Position numbers and translations under genes: made by a program. Source: Atopsyche davidsoni (taxonomy: Eukaryota; Arthropoda; Insecta; Trichoptera; Hydrobiosidae). From it: a DNA stretch of 64,000 nt. Every line of letters starts with the position of its first letter. Within the stretch, counting starts at the first letter, position 1. The stretch lies in NCBI GenBank assembly GCA_022113835.1, contig JAILWY010000016.1, forward strand, positions 12,927,501 through 12,991,500, read 5' to 3'. The notes under the pieces are model-generated. The model worked only from the letters and a program-made list of their open reading frames with translations, did not search any database and was not told where the DNA came from. Of the stretch, positions 22,141 through 35,243 are shown piece after piece.

Positions 22141-25100
22141 TATGTGAAACTTAAAAATAAGTTTGATAATAACTCGATATTCAGATATAGTATGCAGTTA
22201 TTTAATTTTGATAAGTGGATAAGAGAGGTTATATTGGTGCAAAGGCTATTCGTCAAACGTAGCTTGCCAGTGCGTAGCTTGTAAATAATACGTTGTGACT
22301 CGCCTCCATGACTGCAGGTTGTAGCTGAAATTATGATTATTGCTGTGCAGTAGTCGTACAGAGTACAGCCTCCATTTTAGGGGTGAGTACCATGTTATTT
22401 GCTAATTGTTACCGCCGGGGTTAATCTAGGGGAGACTTCCCTAATGGGGTAAACTATTTTGCTTATTCATTTGAAACGCAATGATAGACTTGGGAATCTT
22501 TATTGTAGAGGTGTTTATTTTGAAGTATTTATATAATTTAAATAAAAATTAACCCAAATTGATTTGAACGATGTTTGATACATGGTTTTTAGAATTATAG
22601 CATAATATAACACTTGAACATTTTTAATAGAAAAACTTCTCGGAATCATGATAATATTTCATTAATCTTTCAAAATCCAATAATGCCCTCAAAAGTAGTG
22701 ACAAACAAAAACTATCGCAATTTACCAGCCATTTTGCTATTCAAATCTGATATTGAAATATAGAGCACCACAAATTATGTCATTCTCTCACAGATTAAAA
22801 ACGAGAATGACTGGAAAATTGTAAAAAATATTTCACACTTGCACAATAATTAAAAGTACCCCAAAGACTTTTTATAATGATGGTGAATATAATAAACGTC
22901 TTATATATAGGAATTGTTTGAAAATTATTCAATGCATTTATTTTTATATTCTTACATAATTCGTGAAAACTCAATTACACTGCTAAATTTCAACCTTTAT
23001 TGTAAATAATCTACCTTCATTACTTATACCGCAAGGTGAGCTTTGTAGACTTAAAATTAATGATGTCATAGAATAAATACCAGAGGGGTTGTCTGCAGTA
23101 CTGAATTCACTCCGTTGTAGTAAACACGGGGTAGTTCTGAGATGTGCGGGGGTGTATTATGTACATTTGATATGCTATGTGTCGCAGTGAATTTATTATT
23201 TACCGAGGATATGATAGAGAGAGAGTTTGTGACGGTATTAGGTATTCATAATTAAAGAGAAGCACTAATAACATGTTATGTGGAAGCACTGAATAATGAA
23301 GGCGGTAATGTGTTTTGAGTTTGTTTCGATTTCGCGGAAACCTTGAACAAAAAATGAAATCCTGTTAATATTCCGTTTTCTGCAAAGAAGCAAAAATATA
23401 TAATAAATCTCGGAACTATTAGAATTTCATAACGAATATATATCCAACCAGTGACAAACCTTAATAGATATTTTGCTATTAATATGGGAGGTCCGAGTGA
23501 TCGCAGAGCTTTAATAGTTAGTGAAAAATAAGTGTATTATTTGCTAATGAAATGATTTTACAAATATCTTATTTGCTTTACACGCCCTTCGCAATACAAT
23601 TAGATCAAACAATATAAAGTTGAGATTGGTCTGTCCTATTCGCGTGTTTTATTGGACGGCCTGCCATTGGAGTTCATGTAATATCAGATGTTATTTACTT
23701 TACCACAGATTGCCTGTTAATTTTCCGTTGTATTGCGACTCTGAGATAACTAACCGCTCCTTTATGACACAGTATATTACAATCATAATTACTTGGGAAT
23801 TAATGGTTGCAGTTATATGGGTCGAGGTTTTTGGTTGTCATGGAAACGGTATCTGATGAGAGCTTTTGTACCGTGAACGAGATAAAAAATTAATTACAGA
23901 TGTAGATGAGCTCTAATCAAAACAAAACTAAAAAAATATGAAATTTTGTCGTTAAGCTACCTCGATATTAATCATTTGTGTATCGGCACTCTGCACGTTA
24001 GCTTTTTTTAACAGACATGTCTGCTATAAAGAATGTATCGGAATCGATATTTTTATCGAAAGAAGCAGCCCGTTTTGCGTGGTATATTGATGTTGCCAGG
24101 CGTTGTCATAAATGTATGTAAAATTTTTTTTGCTTATAAGAAGCTACAAAATAAAAATATATCCCACCCAGAAATATTCTTTATTTTACACATCCGATTC
24201 TAAATTGTTGCTGAATAAAGCCACTTTCAACTTATTGGCTTAGTGTTAACACTTGTGATTTCTTGGCTTATTAGAAACTACCACACAATATATACCATAT
24301 AATTATTGTATGACAGGAATTTAAAAAGGTTAACATATTTTCATTTCCTGCAGAAAATGTAGTTTACAAGTTGTTTTGATAGTCTCTTATTTTATAAAAA
24401 ATGAAATATTTCTTTCAGTTCAATTAAGCAAGAAGAAGAAGCAATATACGAGTAAGAGTTTTTATCGGAAAAAATATTATTGTACAGTTATCCATATTCA
24501 GATCCTTATAAATCTTTAATAATATCTACAAAAATTCTTTAATATTTTTTTTAATACAATTTTTTCTGAATAAAAATGAATTGATTATTATAATAATAAC
24601 CACAAGAATAATTTAACATCTTACGAGTATTAACTGGAGTACTCAGTTTATTCAATGGAAATTTGGTATTTTATTTATTTCTCAATTAATAAATACTACC
24701 ATACAAACCATTTCCCCTATTATACTCCTAAAATAAAAATAAAGACAATTTAATTATTTTCAATCAATTTAATTTTTTATGCTTCGGTTAAAAAGTATTA
24801 TAACACATATTTTTCATTTATCTCATAATAAATAACGTACTGTGAAAATACAGCGTGCTCGTAAAGCAGAGTATCATCCAAGCACCTCGCTAAGTGCATT
24901 CGACGCTCGCGTCTCCCCGTGGACCAGATTATGTATGTAAACAGGGTGAACTTAAATGCACTTGCATATCTGCACTTGTCCAACCTCCCCCTCTGCGCGC
25001 CACCCTGTGTCTGCCCTTATGGAAAAATTATGCAACGCCACCCGTGGTGAAAATATTTTTAAAAACGTCAACAGCCATTCTGTTCAGCCAGTAAATGTGC

Positions 25101-27421
25101 CTTGGCGGAGTTTTTGTTTGGGTTGCATACACGTTATATGCATACAATGGTTTTGTCTAGTCATGGTGAGTATCGACGGATATAGATGTTTTGGAAAATT
25201 CAGTATTTCCATAATAGTAATAATGTTGAAACATCACACTCTCATTCATGATTTTGAATCAAAAAAATAAAATGCTTCAACTTTGCAGTTTTCTGATGTT
25301 TCGGTTTTTGTGCTGGGATTATCTTCATAGATTTTCAGAGTACCGGAAACTTGAAACAGCTTAACTGCCAAAACATTAAATCCACTTCTACTATTATCTA
25401 TAACGTGGTTTTTATTTTATTGCAAGATTCACGCCTGGCATCTATCACAAGAGTTTACAAACAAAGAATGTCGGAGAGACAGGGAGCAGCGCTCGTGTGA
25501 ACAGCTTTCCAATTCGTGTCCTCCCTCTGATTGATCTTCCGGCTACCAAAAAGCACAGGGAGTGGATGAATTTATATAAAATTGCCCTTTAAAAGTTCTA
25601 TCAAAGAAGCATTTTAAGCCTTTGAAAAATATTCAGTTCAATTTTTAAGTTTGACTCTGTTGTGTTTTTGTACTAAAATATGAAAACCACCAAAGTTTTG
25701 TTACTTTTACCTGTTATGAGAAAAAAATTATGAACGGTTTATGAGATTACTGATGTTGTATACCGCTACAGTTAAATGATTCTGCCTTGTTTAAATAAAT
25801 AGAAACTGCCGAGTTTGGTTGAGTTAATTATTAAATATACAAACATGTTTTGGCCATGTAATAAGTAAGATTGAATATTTTTAAAAAAATATTTTTTGTG
25901 TTTATAATTAAAACATATATAAAATTAAATTAAAAAAAATATTTGGTAAAGAATACCCGCTTAGAAAAAAAACGATTTTTGTGTATTTATCACATTGGAT
26001 TGACAATAGGTCTAAATATGTATCTTGACTATCAAAATTAGCATAATTTGATCGTTTGATGATTTTTTTTAAATATGTATCTAGTATCAATTTTGTTCAT
26101 CAATTTTTTTCAATAATTATAAATGCTTCAAAGAGAATCATTTATTATCACTACCATTCTCAACATAACGAATGTCCACTATCCTATCTAGGCATCTCGT
26201 TTCCTGTCTACCCATCTCCGACTTTCGCTGCACAGCACCCTCTCTGCCAGCTCTCAATCGGGCACGAGGTGCCGATGACCAGCCCAACGAAGCCTCTTAA
26301 TTGGTACTGACGTGACTTCGGTGCCATGCTGGTGTCACTGCAATTTACAGGCCCGTATTTGTGGCGCTGGGTTTTACGCCTGAAAGTGTCAAAGGCTTTT
26401 TCGTCTTTTTTGCAGCGCTGATTTTTACGAGGTGTAAATAGACAGTTAAAATTATCACTTAAATTGGAACATTTTCATTATTTTATTTTTTTATTAAAAA
26501 ATATATACATCTGGATAACAAATATATACAATGAAATATTATAGTCAAAATATGATATTTTAGTTTTGTTAGTACCGAGAGAATGATCTTTATACAGTGT
26601 TGTACACATCAACAAGAAGCCTACACAAATATAATGTATGTTTAGTCTCACACTAAAAACCCACTGTATTTTGAAAAACTACACCAACTACATATATTTC
26701 CCCTCACCGGTGACCAGTGGCTATGGCGGAAGACAAGCGACGGGTCACTCCACACGAGGGGCGCTGAAGAATTCCAATATCTGTAGGGAGGAGAAAAGAG
26801 ACTAGTGGGGTGTGGGGACAGGGGATGGGGGAAGTTGTTACGCGAACCAGCTGCCGTGAGGTACCTTTGCCTGCCAGCTAGGTGATTCGAGTAATCTGCT
26901 ACTGCTTCTTCACCAGGTAACTTTTTATTTGCAATCACTTCCTTTTCACAAAATAAATTTATACAATTTTGTGATCGTGTAATTGTGATATACAATCCGA
27001 ATTGGATTTTTTAAATTATGTATTGAACTGAAAAAGGTTTTTAATTATTGTGTCCAAAATCACTTGTAAAATATGATTTATGTATCGTAAAATCCTAACT
27101 TGATATACTTATCTAAATAGTTAAGGTGCAACCATAATTTGGGTAATTGTGTGTGTCCTGATTTTTACGATGAAATGTTGTTAATACAACAAACCAATTT
27201 AAGTAATGAATCCTGATTTTTTTAAATTGAAAATGATTGAAAAAAAAGACCTTTCACATATAAGTGTCATAAAGATTCAACTATTATTTCACCCGAACCG
27301 CAAGAATTCCATTGCGGTCTCCCGAACGAAAAGAATTCAATGATCATGGTTCGGTATTTATGTTTCTGAGTTCTCACCCGGTGGGGTAGCATCCCCTAAC
27401 TGCTAGCAGCCCCTATCGCAG
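22141..27421. other. Non-coding stretch with GC islands
   Basis: No supported gene. GC-richer islands are at about 22240-22470, 23590-23870, 24880-25170, 25420-25570, 26180-26420 and 26700-26900. The one at 24999-25014 contains GCCACCCTGTGTCTGC, a word nearly repeated at 53271 and related to 40689. Their open frames carry no domain I recognise. Confidence 0.45.
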
Positions 27422-27539
27422 CGGAATACAAAGTGTTCTGTTTGGGGTGTGACCTCAGCCACCTCCTGGCCACCCACTGCGGACACTGCCTCTTACAGCT
27501 TTATAAGTCCTCCTTAGAGAATGTGCCATCGGTTTTCAG
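27422..27539 (+). CDS. Candidate internal exon, Cys/His-rich, weak
   Basis: 118 bp between TCGCAG and TTTTCAG|GTACTT. It is open in one frame (EYKVFCLGCDLSHLLATHC, then GHCLLQLYKSSLENVPSVF) with a zinc-finger-like spacing of C-x2-C and H-C-x2-C. GC content is well above the flanks. No family assignment. Chance openness in a GC-rich island is a real alternative, and no partner exon was found in compatible phase. Confidence 0.22.
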
Positions 27540-28660
27540 GTACTTGATTCTTTTATTATCCATTCAATTATATTAAGTGATCATTTATTTAAAGTGTGTT
27601 TGAGGCTATCATTTTTAGTAGATTAAATTTTTTTTAAGTAACAATACACAAAAAATATATCTTTGGAATTTTTTCGATTTATTTTCAAATAACACACAGA
27701 AGCATATTGTTCAATAACAGTATCAAAACGTCAACGTGGCTCCTGTACTGAAAAAAATGTGCCATAACCTCCAATACTGCAGTAATTGCAACAACAAAGG
27801 TCCCCAAAACCTACGAAAACATTTAACATAAACGGTTTTTAATAATGTATTTAAATATTAGGTAATCTCAAACAATCTTTATAAATCAAATTCAATAAAT
27901 TATAAAACTTGAGACTAAATAGAAAAATACTCGTATGTTTAAGATATTAAAATTTGTCTGGTTTTTGTCAAAAATGTTATTTAAGTATATGTTTGTTATT
28001 ACAGGCTCAACATTATTTTCAAAACATCTTGGCAAAAGCAATCACATTCAGTTACAACATATTGGCTTCTTTGAGATGTCTTCTTGTGGATTTACACCCC
28101 CTATGATGAGATACCGAGACGTGGAGGCTGCAGCAGCTATAAGCCAGATGGAACCTTCCTCCCCTACTGACGCGTGAATTGCCTGCGGTGGCTTTCCAAA
28201 TTAATATTATTTTCCACCCCTCCACCCTTCACTGAAGATCGTTTTCAGGAAGTCAACCGATCGCAATTTACTGACCACAGTTTTATTAATTCGATATACG
28301 CTTTTTATTCACTTTTTAGTGTGCTAATTTGTATTGATTTTTTTTCAAGAAAATGTGTATAATCATATTTTTGCTTTATTTAGTGTGTAAAATGACATAT
28401 CAATAAGGTTGCTTACTAGATTGATATAAATCCTATAATATATTTATAAATATTTATAATATATATTTTGTAAGTCTATTTTTTGATTTAACGTCAATCA
28501 GATGCGTATTTATTACCCATTACGGGTTTATTATATTATTACTAATATGATTAGGATATTTTTGAATAAATCACTCAAGTATTTTATTCAAAAATATTAA
28601 AATGGAATTCCACCAAGTACTCTCTGTCAAAAATATTGAATTTCTTAATATGATTAGGCG

Positions 28661-28779
28661 CATTAGTTCATACATAGAAGATGATTCAAAGAAACTCTCA
28701 GAAAAATATCATCGTACACAAATCACGATGATATTTTTCTGAGAGTTTTTTTAAATCATCTTCTATGTATGAACTAATG
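28661..28779. repeat. Long near-perfect hairpin (55-bp arms, 9-base loop)
   Basis: Arms 28661-28715 and 28725-28779 pair at 53 of 55 positions. Weaker pairing extends outward to about 28645 and 28795. The loop-side segment CAAATCACGATGATATTTTT also occurs downstream of the SINE B box at 52789, so the hairpin looks like two inverted copies of a SINE tail. If transcribed it would form long dsRNA. Confidence 0.9.
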
Positions 28780-28799
28780 TGTTTAATGATATTAGTAAT

Positions 28800-31430
28800 A
28801 ATATATATTTTATTTATATTTGGTGAAAAAAGTTGACATAAAATAATAAATTGGTTGTATATAAATTTTTATTTAAAAATCCTTCAATTTTAATTTAATT
28901 AATGTTCTATTTTGTACACCAATGGAAAAGAAGTAAACTGCGTCGTTGATATTTGAAAGTTCTCAATATGTGGTTGTAAATTGAGTGAAGTATGCTGGGA
29001 GCACTTAATTTCAGGAAATCCCTCATGGGGAGCGTGTAAAGGCTGCAGCACTGCCTTCAAAGGAAATGGCTCGTGTGATGGGCCGCATTCCGCGAATTAT
29101 ATTTTCTACGTGTTTTGCGGCGTGTCACACCCCCGCGGTTAATGCACTTTGTCTAATGCGTGCGAGGAAATGAAAGGGGTGTGCCGACACATGTTTTCGG
29201 ATAATAACATTGCCTGAAGTGTTAGATATAGAGGCGGGTGAGTCTACAGAGTGCTGAAGTATTAATTATTTAAAAAGCTGTATATTCATGCAAGAACGTA
29301 GGTTATTACTTTTGATTTTGATCATGTGTTTACAAGCTTAAGCTACTCAAGAACAATCTTTTGAAACTATGTATAAGTTTTAATATATTGTACATTTTTA
29401 AGTGATTGTATCATATAATGGATTACGCTGCCCATTAAATTTTTTTAAAACAATATACAACACAAGCTTAAAACGTGTATTACCCAATTTTTAAACAGTA
29501 GATATCAATACCAAAATGACAAAAAACAACGTCCACATCTGTTTTTGAATCGTCTGCTGGCATTTTCAGACTTCAGTCCTCGGATTTCAGATTTCTGATA
29601 CCCCTAAAAATCAAAATCGCTTGTTTATAAAAATTATTGTCAACTCCCAGCGGTTTGGCTGTTTATATGTATTATATATAATTGGTCAAAATCATTTTCA
29701 TTCATTTTATTTCTAATACAAGTTTTCGTTATACATACTGGTACTGTCCGAAAATCTTAATCAGTTTCAAATATGTTATGAGTTTATACAAATTAATATA
29801 TTTAGAACAATTTAGAATATTTGAACAAATTTATTTTAAGACTTTTTTGATGAAATGGAATGCAGATTTTGTTATATTTTACAGAAATAAGTGAAACTTA
29901 ACGATATCTTTTTTTAAAATAAAACATTTTTTTAAACATCCGAAGCTTTCATATATATGTCTTTATAGTTTTATTATTTATACCTTTGATGTGTATACCT
30001 GTATAAACCTACCTTTCATTACTGTTGAATATTATTATTAAAATAAATTCTACTCCACAACATTTTATCAGAATTTTAAGAAATAATATTTTTTTGGTTA
30101 CTAACAATAGTAGAATAGTTTTTTGTAAAAAAATTTATGCTCAAATTTGATTCCAAATTTATTCGATCTTAAAATAGAACCTTTGAGACTCGTATGTAAA
30201 ACATTCCTAGTACATCGTAATCATTATCAAATCCGGTACGTTGGATGAAATACCAATGAAATTCGTGAAAGCAGATGAAATGAAATTAGGCATTGTGTTA
30301 TGATATAAGATATAATGAATTTCAAATCAACGCAAACTTTAACAATGGACACACCAATCCCTCAATTTCTTACAATGGCCGCGGCTTCCGTGAATCCCTA
30401 AACTCTTATATGCAATTAATTGAAAATAAATACCCTATCTAACACCCATAGTTGTCCGTTCCGGGTTGAGCGTCGATATAATGACGACGGGTTTTCTCGC
30501 TTGATAGAACGAGGGTTCGTGCTAGAAACCGGAAGGGTCCGAATTAAAGTATATTAAAGCCTCGGGCTGGATAGTTGTGCGGGAAGTCCCTTGGAAACCG
30601 GCTGGGGTACTTCCGGCCAGCAGCAAGTGAGGCGTCCATCAAACAACGCTCTGTTCATAAGGTTTTCTTTTGTTTTAATTGTAATTTTTTGTCCTTGAAG
30701 AATAAATTTAATAGTTGAAACTGTAAAATTATTTATCAGTACGAGGAAACAAAAACCCACTTTGACGACTTGCATGTGCGCTATCCATTACTTAAAACAA
30801 GTAAGTACTTACCTTTTTTTTTGATATAAAAATTTATACTGTGTTTAAAAATAATATTAAACAGTTTTTTTTTGTGTTCCATGTTACTTGATATTTTTAT
30901 TTAATTAAAAAATCTAACATAAATTATTAGCTATAACTTTTAAAAATCTTAAATTTATTAATGTAATTAAAATTTATTGATCTCATATTGAAAATTTCTT
31001 TTCAATATCAATCAGTATAATTATTTCTTTTAAACAAGTTATGAGGTTAAAGTGTATGGTTGCCCAAGGTTATAATCAGAGGTGTTTAATTTTTAAGAAA
31101 ATTTTAAGATAGTTTATTTGCAATTGAAATCTGGTAAACATTTGAACATTATTTGAATTTAGTTCAATTTCTCTCATCATTTTATTTTCGTTTCCTAAAT
31201 GTACCACGGAGAATAACAAAAAAAATACCCAACTCGAAAGTTTATATTTATTTATACTACATGTAATATTTCAAATGTTACATAATTATAAATCTTATCA
31301 TTCTTTATATATAATCTGGCTATTCATTAAAAAGACCCAGAGAGTGTTATGTTTTGGTTATCAAATGTACGTACCATTGTACTTATTTAGACACACTGGA
31401 ATATGTAAAATATGAAAATCAAAGAAGAAG
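28800..31430. other. Non-coding stretch with two GC islands
   Basis: No supported gene. The island at 28990-29220 includes an acceptor-like TTTCAG at 29014 followed by 52 open codons to TGA at 29171; this is not recognised and could be chance. A second island lies at about 30350-30650. The stretch ends at the LINE's target site AAAGAAGAAG (31421-31430). Confidence 0.45.
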
Positions 31431-31565
31431 TTTTTTTTTTTTTTTTTTTTTTTTTTATATATATGTTTGGTACCTTGCTTGTTATATACAAGGTATTTCG
31501 TCACAATTTGGGGAAACTTTCCAAACTGGTCGATCGAATTGCTCTATAAATGGGAGTGACTGATG

Positions 31566-34500
31566 CTACACCCCCTGGTTTATCTTTTTTATGGTTCCGA
31601 TAACATGCTTTAAGAAGCCATCCAGTGACTTCATCAACTGTGGGTGTCTCGCCACTGACTTCAGGTCATCCAGGCACAGACCTTCCTGTCGGCATTGGCT
31701 CTCCAGTTGGTGTCTCTTAAGACCAAATATGGGGCATGAACCCACAAGGTGGATCACTGTTTGTGGTGTCAAATCATCACAAGGGCATGTGTCGTCGCTC
31801 GTCAAGTGGAACCTGCGGAGATAACTTCTCATCGCTCCATGACCCGTTAAGAGCTGGGTTGATTCAAAGCTAATTCCGCAGGTATTCCTGTATACAGCGG
31901 CGTCCGTTACAGAATCAAAGAACATCTTTGTTACGTTTCCTTGCGGAGAGCTTGTGTACCTTTCGTTCCATGTGTCCATTGTAGTTTTCCTCTGGAGATT
32001 TTTTGCGAAACTCAGAGGAAAGTCGGAAAATACATAAGTCATTTTCTTTTTGGTGGCTTCTTTAGCCTTTTCGTCAGCTCTCTCGTTGCCAACAAGACCT
32101 ACGTGAGCTCTCACCCAGCCTATCTCGATGTTAACATCACTTGCTTGGATTTCTCTTAGCTTTTTCTGGATGTTTACAATTAGAGGGTTGGTTGATTGTT
32201 TGGATATACTGTCTACCCCCGAGCGACAATCAGTGAGTATTTTCACTGACTGCCACCTACCAGATGGTTTTAGTAATATCCAGCGAAGAGCCTCGTTAAT
32301 AGCAACGAGCTCACTCTGAAATACGGAGCAGTAGTCAGCAAGTTTCAATTTTCTAGCAGGAAGTTCTTGGCCGTTTTCATATGGAACAAAAGCCGCTCCA
32401 ACCTTTCCCTCGAGTAAGCTACCGTCCGTGTATATAGTGAGCTCATTGTCTTTTGGCGTAGGGATATCTTGGTCAAAATATCGGGGGTCACTTTGATGTC
32501 TCTGACTCGGATGAGGCAATGAAAAAATGTCAACTACTCCTTGATATTTCCTGTCACTAGGAAGAAAATCGGTGATGCCTCGTTTCTTGACATTGTATAT
32601 TGCTTGCCTCTCTTGTATCATCAGGTCCAGTGGAATGAGGCCAGAAATGGCCTGGGCTGATACAAGTGATACAGTTCTGTATGCTCTGCATATTCTGAGT
32701 GCAAATTGTCTCTGAAAAGTGTCTAGTTTCTTCTTATTTGTTTTCTTTTTGGTTGCCTCAGCCCATACGCTTGCCGCGTATGTGATTAAAGGCTCGACAG
32801 CTCCAATGTAGAGTGCTTTCATCACGTCAGGAGAGCATCCCCATGTGGGTTTCGTTGCTCTTACAATCATTTGGGTTATCGCAGCGGCTTTCTTACACAC
32901 GTTGTCGATATGGCGAGACCAGTTTAAATTTTTATCTATTGTCAGTCCTAGGATTTTGAAATGATCGACTAGGGTGAGAATTTTGCCATTCATCGTGATT
33001 TTCGGGGTACGTTCTCTCCGGCGGGTTATCAGCATCGCGTTCGTTTTATGCTCTGAGAACTCTAATTTCACTTTTTTACCCCAGTTAACTATGCGCTGGA
33101 GAGCAGACGATGTCAGCGACTCGGCATCTTCAATAGTATTGGCCGATACTATTAGGAGAACATCATCAGCAAAGGCCTGTACGTGGCAGTGTTCTCTGAA
33201 ATCTATACTGAGCAGGTCGTCCAGTATTATATTCCAGAAAGTTGGACCACATGTAGAACCTTGGATGCACCCTTTAGTAGTCATCTTGCAGCGTGTAATT
33301 CCGGCATGGCTGATTTGCACAGTTCTATTGGAGAGATAGCTTCTGACGAGTTCAAATAAGTTGCACGGACATTGTTTTGCTGCTAGTTGGTGTAGCAAGA
33401 ATGGCCACCATGCATTGTCAAAAGCTCCTTTGATGTCTAAAGAAACAGCAATATTTAATAATTTATTTTCCCTGTTATTTTTAATTTTGTCTATCGCTGT
33501 GTTAAGTGCATCTTCTGTTGATCTTTGAGGCGTAAATCCGAATTGATTATTATTTAGTTTTTTGGAGATATGTAGATGCCAGGAAATTCTTTCAACCATC
33601 AGCTTTTCCAGTGTCTTGCCAAATATGGAAAGAAGTCCTATAGGTCTATAGGATTTGATATCCGTGTAATCGTTCTTGCCTGGCTTGGGAATCACTATCA
33701 CTGTTGCTTTTTTCCATGTGTCCGGGAAACATTTCATTCTAAGACACGCGTTGAACATTTCGAGAGAAAGATCTCGAAATGATAGCACGAAATTGTGACA
33801 TATATCCGAGGTAAAATTGTCGTCTCCTGGCGCTTTTGATGGATCCATGTTTTCTAGTACCCTGATGATTTCAGAGATTACAAAAGGTGGGTCGTCGGGT
33901 GTATTGGGTGTGGTCTTGGAATTTTTCCTGATAATTTTTTGATCTATAGTGTCTGTTGACTCTGAATCGTCCGGGAAAAAGTATTCTTGTAATGCTTCAG
34001 CAGAGTCCTCCGCATTCGAAAATATTAAAGGCCCATTTCTTAAAGTAGCAGGGGGCTTTGCTTTATTTGTAGAGGTGAGTACTCTGTAGACCGTCGACCA
34101 CACTGTTTCTCTGTTTTGGTTCGAGCAGTAGTCTTTCCATGATTGTATTTTGGCTTTCTGGATTGCAATTTTGTAGGTTTCTTTAGCATTTAAGAATGCT
34201 GGCAATGTTATTGATTCTCTTCTTGCGGGACCTGAATTTTGTAGTCTGTGTTTGGCTCTTACGACTTCATGTTTTAGACTATTGAGTTCTTTTGACCACC
34301 ATGGATTGGGTTTCCTTCCTTTCCGATCAGTCTTTTTCTTTAAACACAATTTGCACGCCGTTTTAATTGCTTTGGAAATTGTAGATACGTGTATGTTTAG
34401 TTCCTCGCTATTTCTGACGTGAGCGAATACTTCAGGAGTTATGTTAAGGTTTTCCAATGAAATCCTGCATTTTTTCTCGAATAGATTCCAATCTGCTTTT

Positions 34501-35243
34501 TTAGTAGTGTACAGGCGAGTTGTAGGATTTCCTTTGGCAAATGGTGAAGTGCTGTTCAGAGTAAAAATAATAGGATTATGATCGCTCATTGCGCTAAGTG
34601 TTTTATCCACTCTCCAGTCTGTAACTTTGTCTAGCAAATGGCTCGAACATAAGGTGATGTCGATGACACTGTGTAAGTGAAGAGGTCCTCGATATGTGTC
34701 AAAAGTGGGTTCAGAGCCTACGTTCAAAATTTCGAGATTTAGTTCTGCCAAGCAGTCTTGTATCTCCATTCCTCTTCGATCTGTTTTTTTGCTACCCCAC
34801 CATATTGATTTTGCATTAAAGTCTCCTCCGACAATTATGGAATGGTTCGCGGTTGATGAGGCTTTTTTTAATTTTTCTAGTGATCCTGAGACGTCTCGTT
34901 GTGGTTCGATGTACACCGATCCAATTAATGTGGGTCCATGTTCTGTGTCCAGTTTAATGTACACATCATTAGGGCCTGAGTACTGACTCATCATCAAGGG
35001 AGAGCCTGCGTTCTTGCTAAAGACTACTATTGCTGCCTTGCAGATATCTTCAGGTTGCGAAGCTGCTTGAAAAACCATGATTCCAGATGGCGATGATATT
35101 TTGCCCGTTGATCCTACATATGGTTCCTGAATCAACGCAATATCGAAATTGTGTTGATTAGTCCAGACTTCGTCGAGTGCGGCTCTACACCTTTGCAGAT
35201 TCCATTGTAAGCACTTTAATCCTGGATTTGGTTTAGCAGCCAT
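31566..35243 (-). CDS. LINE ORF2: endonuclease, reverse transcriptase, RNase H
   Basis: 1225 residues, no interruptions. The APE-type endonuclease at about 8-230 has N15 region, E40 in IQEPYVG, GGDFNA (D141, N143), SVIDIT and SDHNP (D221, H222). The RT at about 460-760 has SYRPIGLLS, FGFTPQRST, D603 in SLDIKGAFDN and FADD (693-694). The usual PQG of motif 4 reads CIQG. The RNase H at about 932-1065 has D940 (YTDGS), E978 (QSELVAIN), D1005 (LTDCRSG), H1047 and D1057 (GNERADEKA). A C-terminal CPCDD...HLVGSCP CCHC-like motif lies at about 1153-1171. All catalytic positions expected for these families are present, so the protein may be active. It would nick DNA and reverse transcribe its own RNA at the target. 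The ATG lies inside the end of ORF1 (ATGGCTGCTAA overlap), suggesting coupled translation. Confidence 0.95.
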   Translation of the reverse strand: MAAKPNPGLKCLQWNLQRCRAALDEVWTNQHNFDIALIQEPYVGSTGKISSPSGIMVFQAASQPEDICKAAIVVFSKNAGSPLMMSQYSGPNDVYIKLDTEHGPTLIGSVYIEPQRDVSGSLEKLKKASSTANHSIIVGGDFNAKSIWWGSKKTDRRGMEIQDCLAELNLEILNVGSEPTFDTYRGPLHLHSVIDITLCSSHLLDKVTDWRVDKTLSAMSDHNPIIFTLNSTSPFAKGNPTTRLYTTKKADWNLFEKKCRISLENLNITPEVFAHVRNSEELNIHVSTISKAIKTACKLCLKKKTDRKGRKPNPWWSKELNSLKHEVVRAKHRLQNSGPARRESITLPAFLNAKETYKIAIQKAKIQSWKDYCSNQNRETVWSTVYRVLTSTNKAKPPATLRNGPLIFSNAEDSAEALQEYFFPDDSESTDTIDQKIIRKNSKTTPNTPDDPPFVISEIIRVLENMDPSKAPGDDNFTSDICHNFVLSFRDLSLEMFNACLRMKCFPDTWKKATVIVIPKPGKNDYTDIKSYRPIGLLSIFGKTLEKLMVERISWHLHISKKLNNNQFGFTPQRSTEDALNTAIDKIKNNRENKLLNIAVSLDIKGAFDNAWWPFLLHQLAAKQCPCNLFELVRSYLSNRTVQISHAGITRCKMTTKGCIQGSTCGPTFWNIILDDLLSIDFREHCHVQAFADDVLLIVSANTIEDAESLTSSALQRIVNWGKKVKLEFSEHKTNAMLITRRRERTPKITMNGKILTLVDHFKILGLTIDKNLNWSRHIDNVCKKAAAITQMIVRATKPTWGCSPDVMKALYIGAVEPLITYAASVWAEATKKKTNKKKLDTFQRQFALRICRAYRTVSLVSAQAISGLIPLDLMIQERQAIYNVKKRGITDFLPSDRKYQGVVDIFSLPHPSQRHQSDPRYFDQDIPTPKDNELTIYTDGSLLEGKVGAAFVPYENGQELPARKLKLADYCSVFQSELVAINEALRWILLKPSGRWQSVKILTDCRSGVDSISKQSTNPLIVNIQKKLREIQASDVNIEIGWVRAHVGLVGNERADEKAKEATKKKMTYVFSDFPLSFAKNLQRKTTMDTWNERYTSSPQGNVTKMFFDSVTDAAVYRNTCGISFESTQLLTGHGAMRSYLRRFHLTSDDTCPCDDLTPQTVIHLVGSCPIFGLKRHQLESQCRQEGLCLDDLKSVARHPQLMKSLDGFLKHVIGTIKKINQGV

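Noticed and set aside
26648..26995. 115-codon minus-strand frame
   Set aside because: GC-rich island without recognisable domain, splice context or similarity; chance openness is likely.
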